Shown: one piece after another, positions 62,298-64,000 of the stretch
How the letters are laid out: each line of letters opens with the position of its first letter
Numbering within the stretch: the stretch's first letter is position 1
Source of the DNA: Nocardia higoensis
GTDB taxonomy: Bacteria; Actinomycetota; Actinomycetes; Mycobacteriales; Mycobacteriaceae
Direction: 5' to 3'
Length of the DNA: 64,000 nt
Assembly: GCF_015477835.1 (NCBI RefSeq)
Contig: NZ_JADLQN010000002.1
Coordinates: forward strand, 372,001 to 436,000
Notes under the pieces: model-generated
What the model saw: the letters and a program-made list of their open reading frames with translations, nothing else
What the model was told of the DNA's origin: nothing
The model's database searches: none
Program-made: the position numbers and the translations under genes

Positions 62298-63451
62298 ATG
62301 GGCAAGCTCATTCGTGATCTGCGACAGGCGCGCGGTTGGTCTCAGAGCCGCCTTGCCGATGCGCTCGCGGAGCACTCAGGGGTCCCGATCGGCCGCGAGT
62401 ACATCTCCCGTCGATGGGAGTCGTGCAAAACCGAGCCCTCCGCGTTCTGGATGCGGCATCTCGCCGCCGTTCTCGATGTCCCGCTAGCCGTCCTGGAGTC
62501 CGGAGTGAACCGTCGTCTATTCCTGTCCACGTTCGCCGCCACGACTGTCGCTCCCGGCGTGGCCTCGGACCTGCTCGCGAGGGCTTCTCGGCGCGGCTGA
62601 ACGGTGCCGGCCCGACTGTCGAAACCTGGGATTCGATGCTCACGGCGTACGGAGCGGACTACATGACTCTCGGCGCGGCCGAGATCCAGAAGCGGCTCGC
62701 GATCGACCTCGCCGTGATCCAGCAGCAGTGCGACACCCCGCGCATGTGGGCTCACGCCTCGCGACTGATGACCTTGTTCGCGAAGACTTTCCCCGGGTCG
62801 GATGGTTCCAAGGCGGTGTCGTGGTACCGGATGGCCGCCGAGTCCGCCGACCGCTCCGGCGACATCAGCACCCGCATATGGGTACGAGGGCGAGCCGCTA
62901 TCGCGTTGGGATACGAGGGCGCCTCCCTACCCATCGCGAACATGTTCGCCGATCAGGCGCTGGCCTTGGACGACAGACCTTCCTTGGGCCGTCTGAACGC
63001 CATCTACGGCAAGGCCCACGCGGCAGCGCTCACCGGCGACCTCGATACGGCGCGTGCACTCGACACCGAGGGGCGCCGGGTGTTCGACCATGCCGGTTCC
63101 GGCGACGACGAAGCGTCCGACTATGCGGTGCCGTACTGGCGACTCGGAGTCTTCCGATCCCTGCTGGCGGCTCGCCTCGGCGACGAGGCCACCGCAGTGG
63201 CGGCGCAGGACGAGGCCCGTCGGCTGCTGCCTGCCACCATGCCCCGATTCGCGACACACCTGGAGATGCACCGAGGGCTGATGCTCGTCCGTACCGGGGA
63301 TCGGGAAGGTGGCGTCGCATACGCCCGGGCGGCGCTCGATGCGCTGCCACCGGAGAAGCACTCGCTGACGCTGCGGATGCTCATGGACGAGGTCTCCAGC
63401 GGACCGACGGCAGCGAGTCGTTCGCTCCGCGTCGCAGACCGCCGCCTCTGA
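62298..63451 (+). pseudogene. Second XRE-TPR regulator, broken by a frameshift
   Basis: Frame one starts at ATG 62298 (MGKLIRDLRQARGWSQSRLA; ATG 62286 possible) and encodes a helix-turn-helix, then RRLFLSTFAATTVAPGVASDLL, and stops at 62600. Family similarity continues without a gap in another frame from about 62580 (EGFSARLNGAGPTVETWDSM, YGADYMTLGAAEIQKRLA, MAAESADRSGDISTRIWVRG, LDALPPEKHSLTLRML) to the stop at 63451. Restoring one base near 62577 (GCG then GAG GGC) joins them. No slippery heptamer is visible, so a real deletion or a sequencing error is more likely than programmed shifting. A third-frame tail (63453-63564, ending MVPAVVELRERMRPL) may be more of the same decay or a separate fragment. 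Confidence 0.75.
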
Positions 63452-63576
63452 CCGTCGCGAAGAAGATCGCCACCGTGTACAACCGCACGGGGGCCTACGC
63501 GATGGTCCCGGCGGTGGTCGAGCTGCGGGAGCGGATGCGGCCACTGGTTACCACGAGTGTGTAGGAGTACTGCGGC

Positions 63577-64000
63577 ATGGTGCGGATCGGTGTCACCGGG
63601 CATGTGAACATCACCGAGGCGACAGCAGCCTTGGTGTACGAGGTGCTGCGTGGCCTGCTCGGACGCGACCCGAGCGGGGTGGTCGGGGTGTCGTGCATCG
63701 CGCGTGGCGCTGACAGTGTGTTCGCGCGTGCGGTCCTCGACATCGGTGGACAGTTGGAGGTGGTGTTGCCTTCGCGGAACTACCGGACCGCGAAGGTGAA
63801 GCCCGATCACGCCGAGGTGTTCGATGAACTCGTGCGGAGTGCGACGGTGGTGCGGGTGATGGACTTCGACGCTGCCGGTCGGGAGGCGTATGAGGCGGCG
63901 AACGAGGCTGTACTGGGCAGTGTCGACCAGTTGGTGGCGGTGTGGGACGGCGACACCGGGCAGGCCGGGGGCACTGCGTCGGTAGTCGAGCTGGCCCGCG
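63577..64000 (+). CDS. SLOG-like Rossmann-fold protein, 3' part cut off by window edge
   Basis: 141 codons are visible from ATG 63577 with TAGGAG upstream. The N-terminus MVRIGVTGHVNIT, then GVSCIARGADSVFARAVLD, LEVVLPSRNYRTAKVKPDH and DQLVAVWDGDTGQAGGTASV follow the pattern of SLOG/DprA-like nucleotide-binding proteins (GVTGH phosphate loop, GAD turn, late VWDG with G-GT). SLOG domains sense or process nucleotide signals in several conflict systems. I recall this type beside XRE-TPR regulators in Nocardia and Streptomyces. The C-terminal part is outside the window. Confidence 0.72.
   Translation, partial: MVRIGVTGHVNITEATAALVYEVLRGLLGRDPSGVVGVSCIARGADSVFARAVLDIGGQLEVVLPSRNYRTAKVKPDHAEVFDELVRSATVVRVMDFDAAGREAYEAANEAVLGSVDQLVAVWDGDTGQAGGTASVVELAR

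Noticed and set aside
62570..62600. Programmed -1 frameshift site in the second XRE gene
   Set aside because: No slippery heptamer and no clear downstream stem were found; a one-base deletion or sequencing error is simpler.

Overview
The window is about 70% GC and reads as chromosome of a mycolic-acid-containing actinobacterium, most likely Nocardia. Gene starts with GTG and TTG behind GGAGG-type ribosome sites are common. From memory, the order SepH, serC, two citrate synthases, prrA/prrB, an AccD3-like carboxyltransferase, an EchA6-like protein, an Rv0906-like metallo-beta-lactamase-fold protein and an Rv0909-like antitoxin parallels M. tuberculosis Rv0883c to Rv0909. The genus call is an inference; no rRNA or tRNA gene was found.

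Layout. 1-28.5 kb is mostly core: a cut-off DUF6928 gene, sepH, serC, an FKBP, gltA, pdxH and citA, the PrrA/PrrB two-component pair with a hemophore-like secreted protein, an acyl-CoA synthetase, a four-gene conservon (sensor, roadblock, DUF742, GTPase), lipid-metabolism genes and ligD. 29-40.7 kb holds an ECF-type transporter pair (T-component plus a fused membrane/double-ATPase protein), a Baeyer-Villiger-type monooxygenase, two metallophosphoesterases, an RluA pseudouridine synthase, a class III nucleotide cyclase, a RibD/DHFR-like reductase with a striking operator, a decarboxylase remnant and a mycofactocin-type SDR.

40.9-42.2 kb carries an IS21-derived ORF in which the front of IstA is fused in frame to the ATPase of IstB, followed by four copies of a GAATT-type motif spaced about 23 bp. 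42.6-50.8 kb encodes two IPT/TIG-repeat proteins. The second has 2465 residues and about 30 nearly identical 82-residue domains, with no visible signal peptide or anchor. This is the most unusual part of the window.

50.9-59.5 kb is accessory metabolism: secreted DUF4189 and glycine-zipper proteins, three alpha/beta hydrolases, a condensation-domain/GNAT fusion and a MerR/old-yellow-enzyme divergent pair. 59.7-64 kb looks like an accessory island. Four tiny genes, three of them sharing one His/Cys/Lys motif, diverge from an XRE-TPR regulator across a perfect 9-bp inverted repeat. A frameshifted second XRE-type regulator and a SLOG-like Rossmann protein follow and run off the end.

Convergent gene pairs are separated by strong hairpins at several places (3879, 8449, 27793, 53917). 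Family assignments come from reading motifs, not from database searches.
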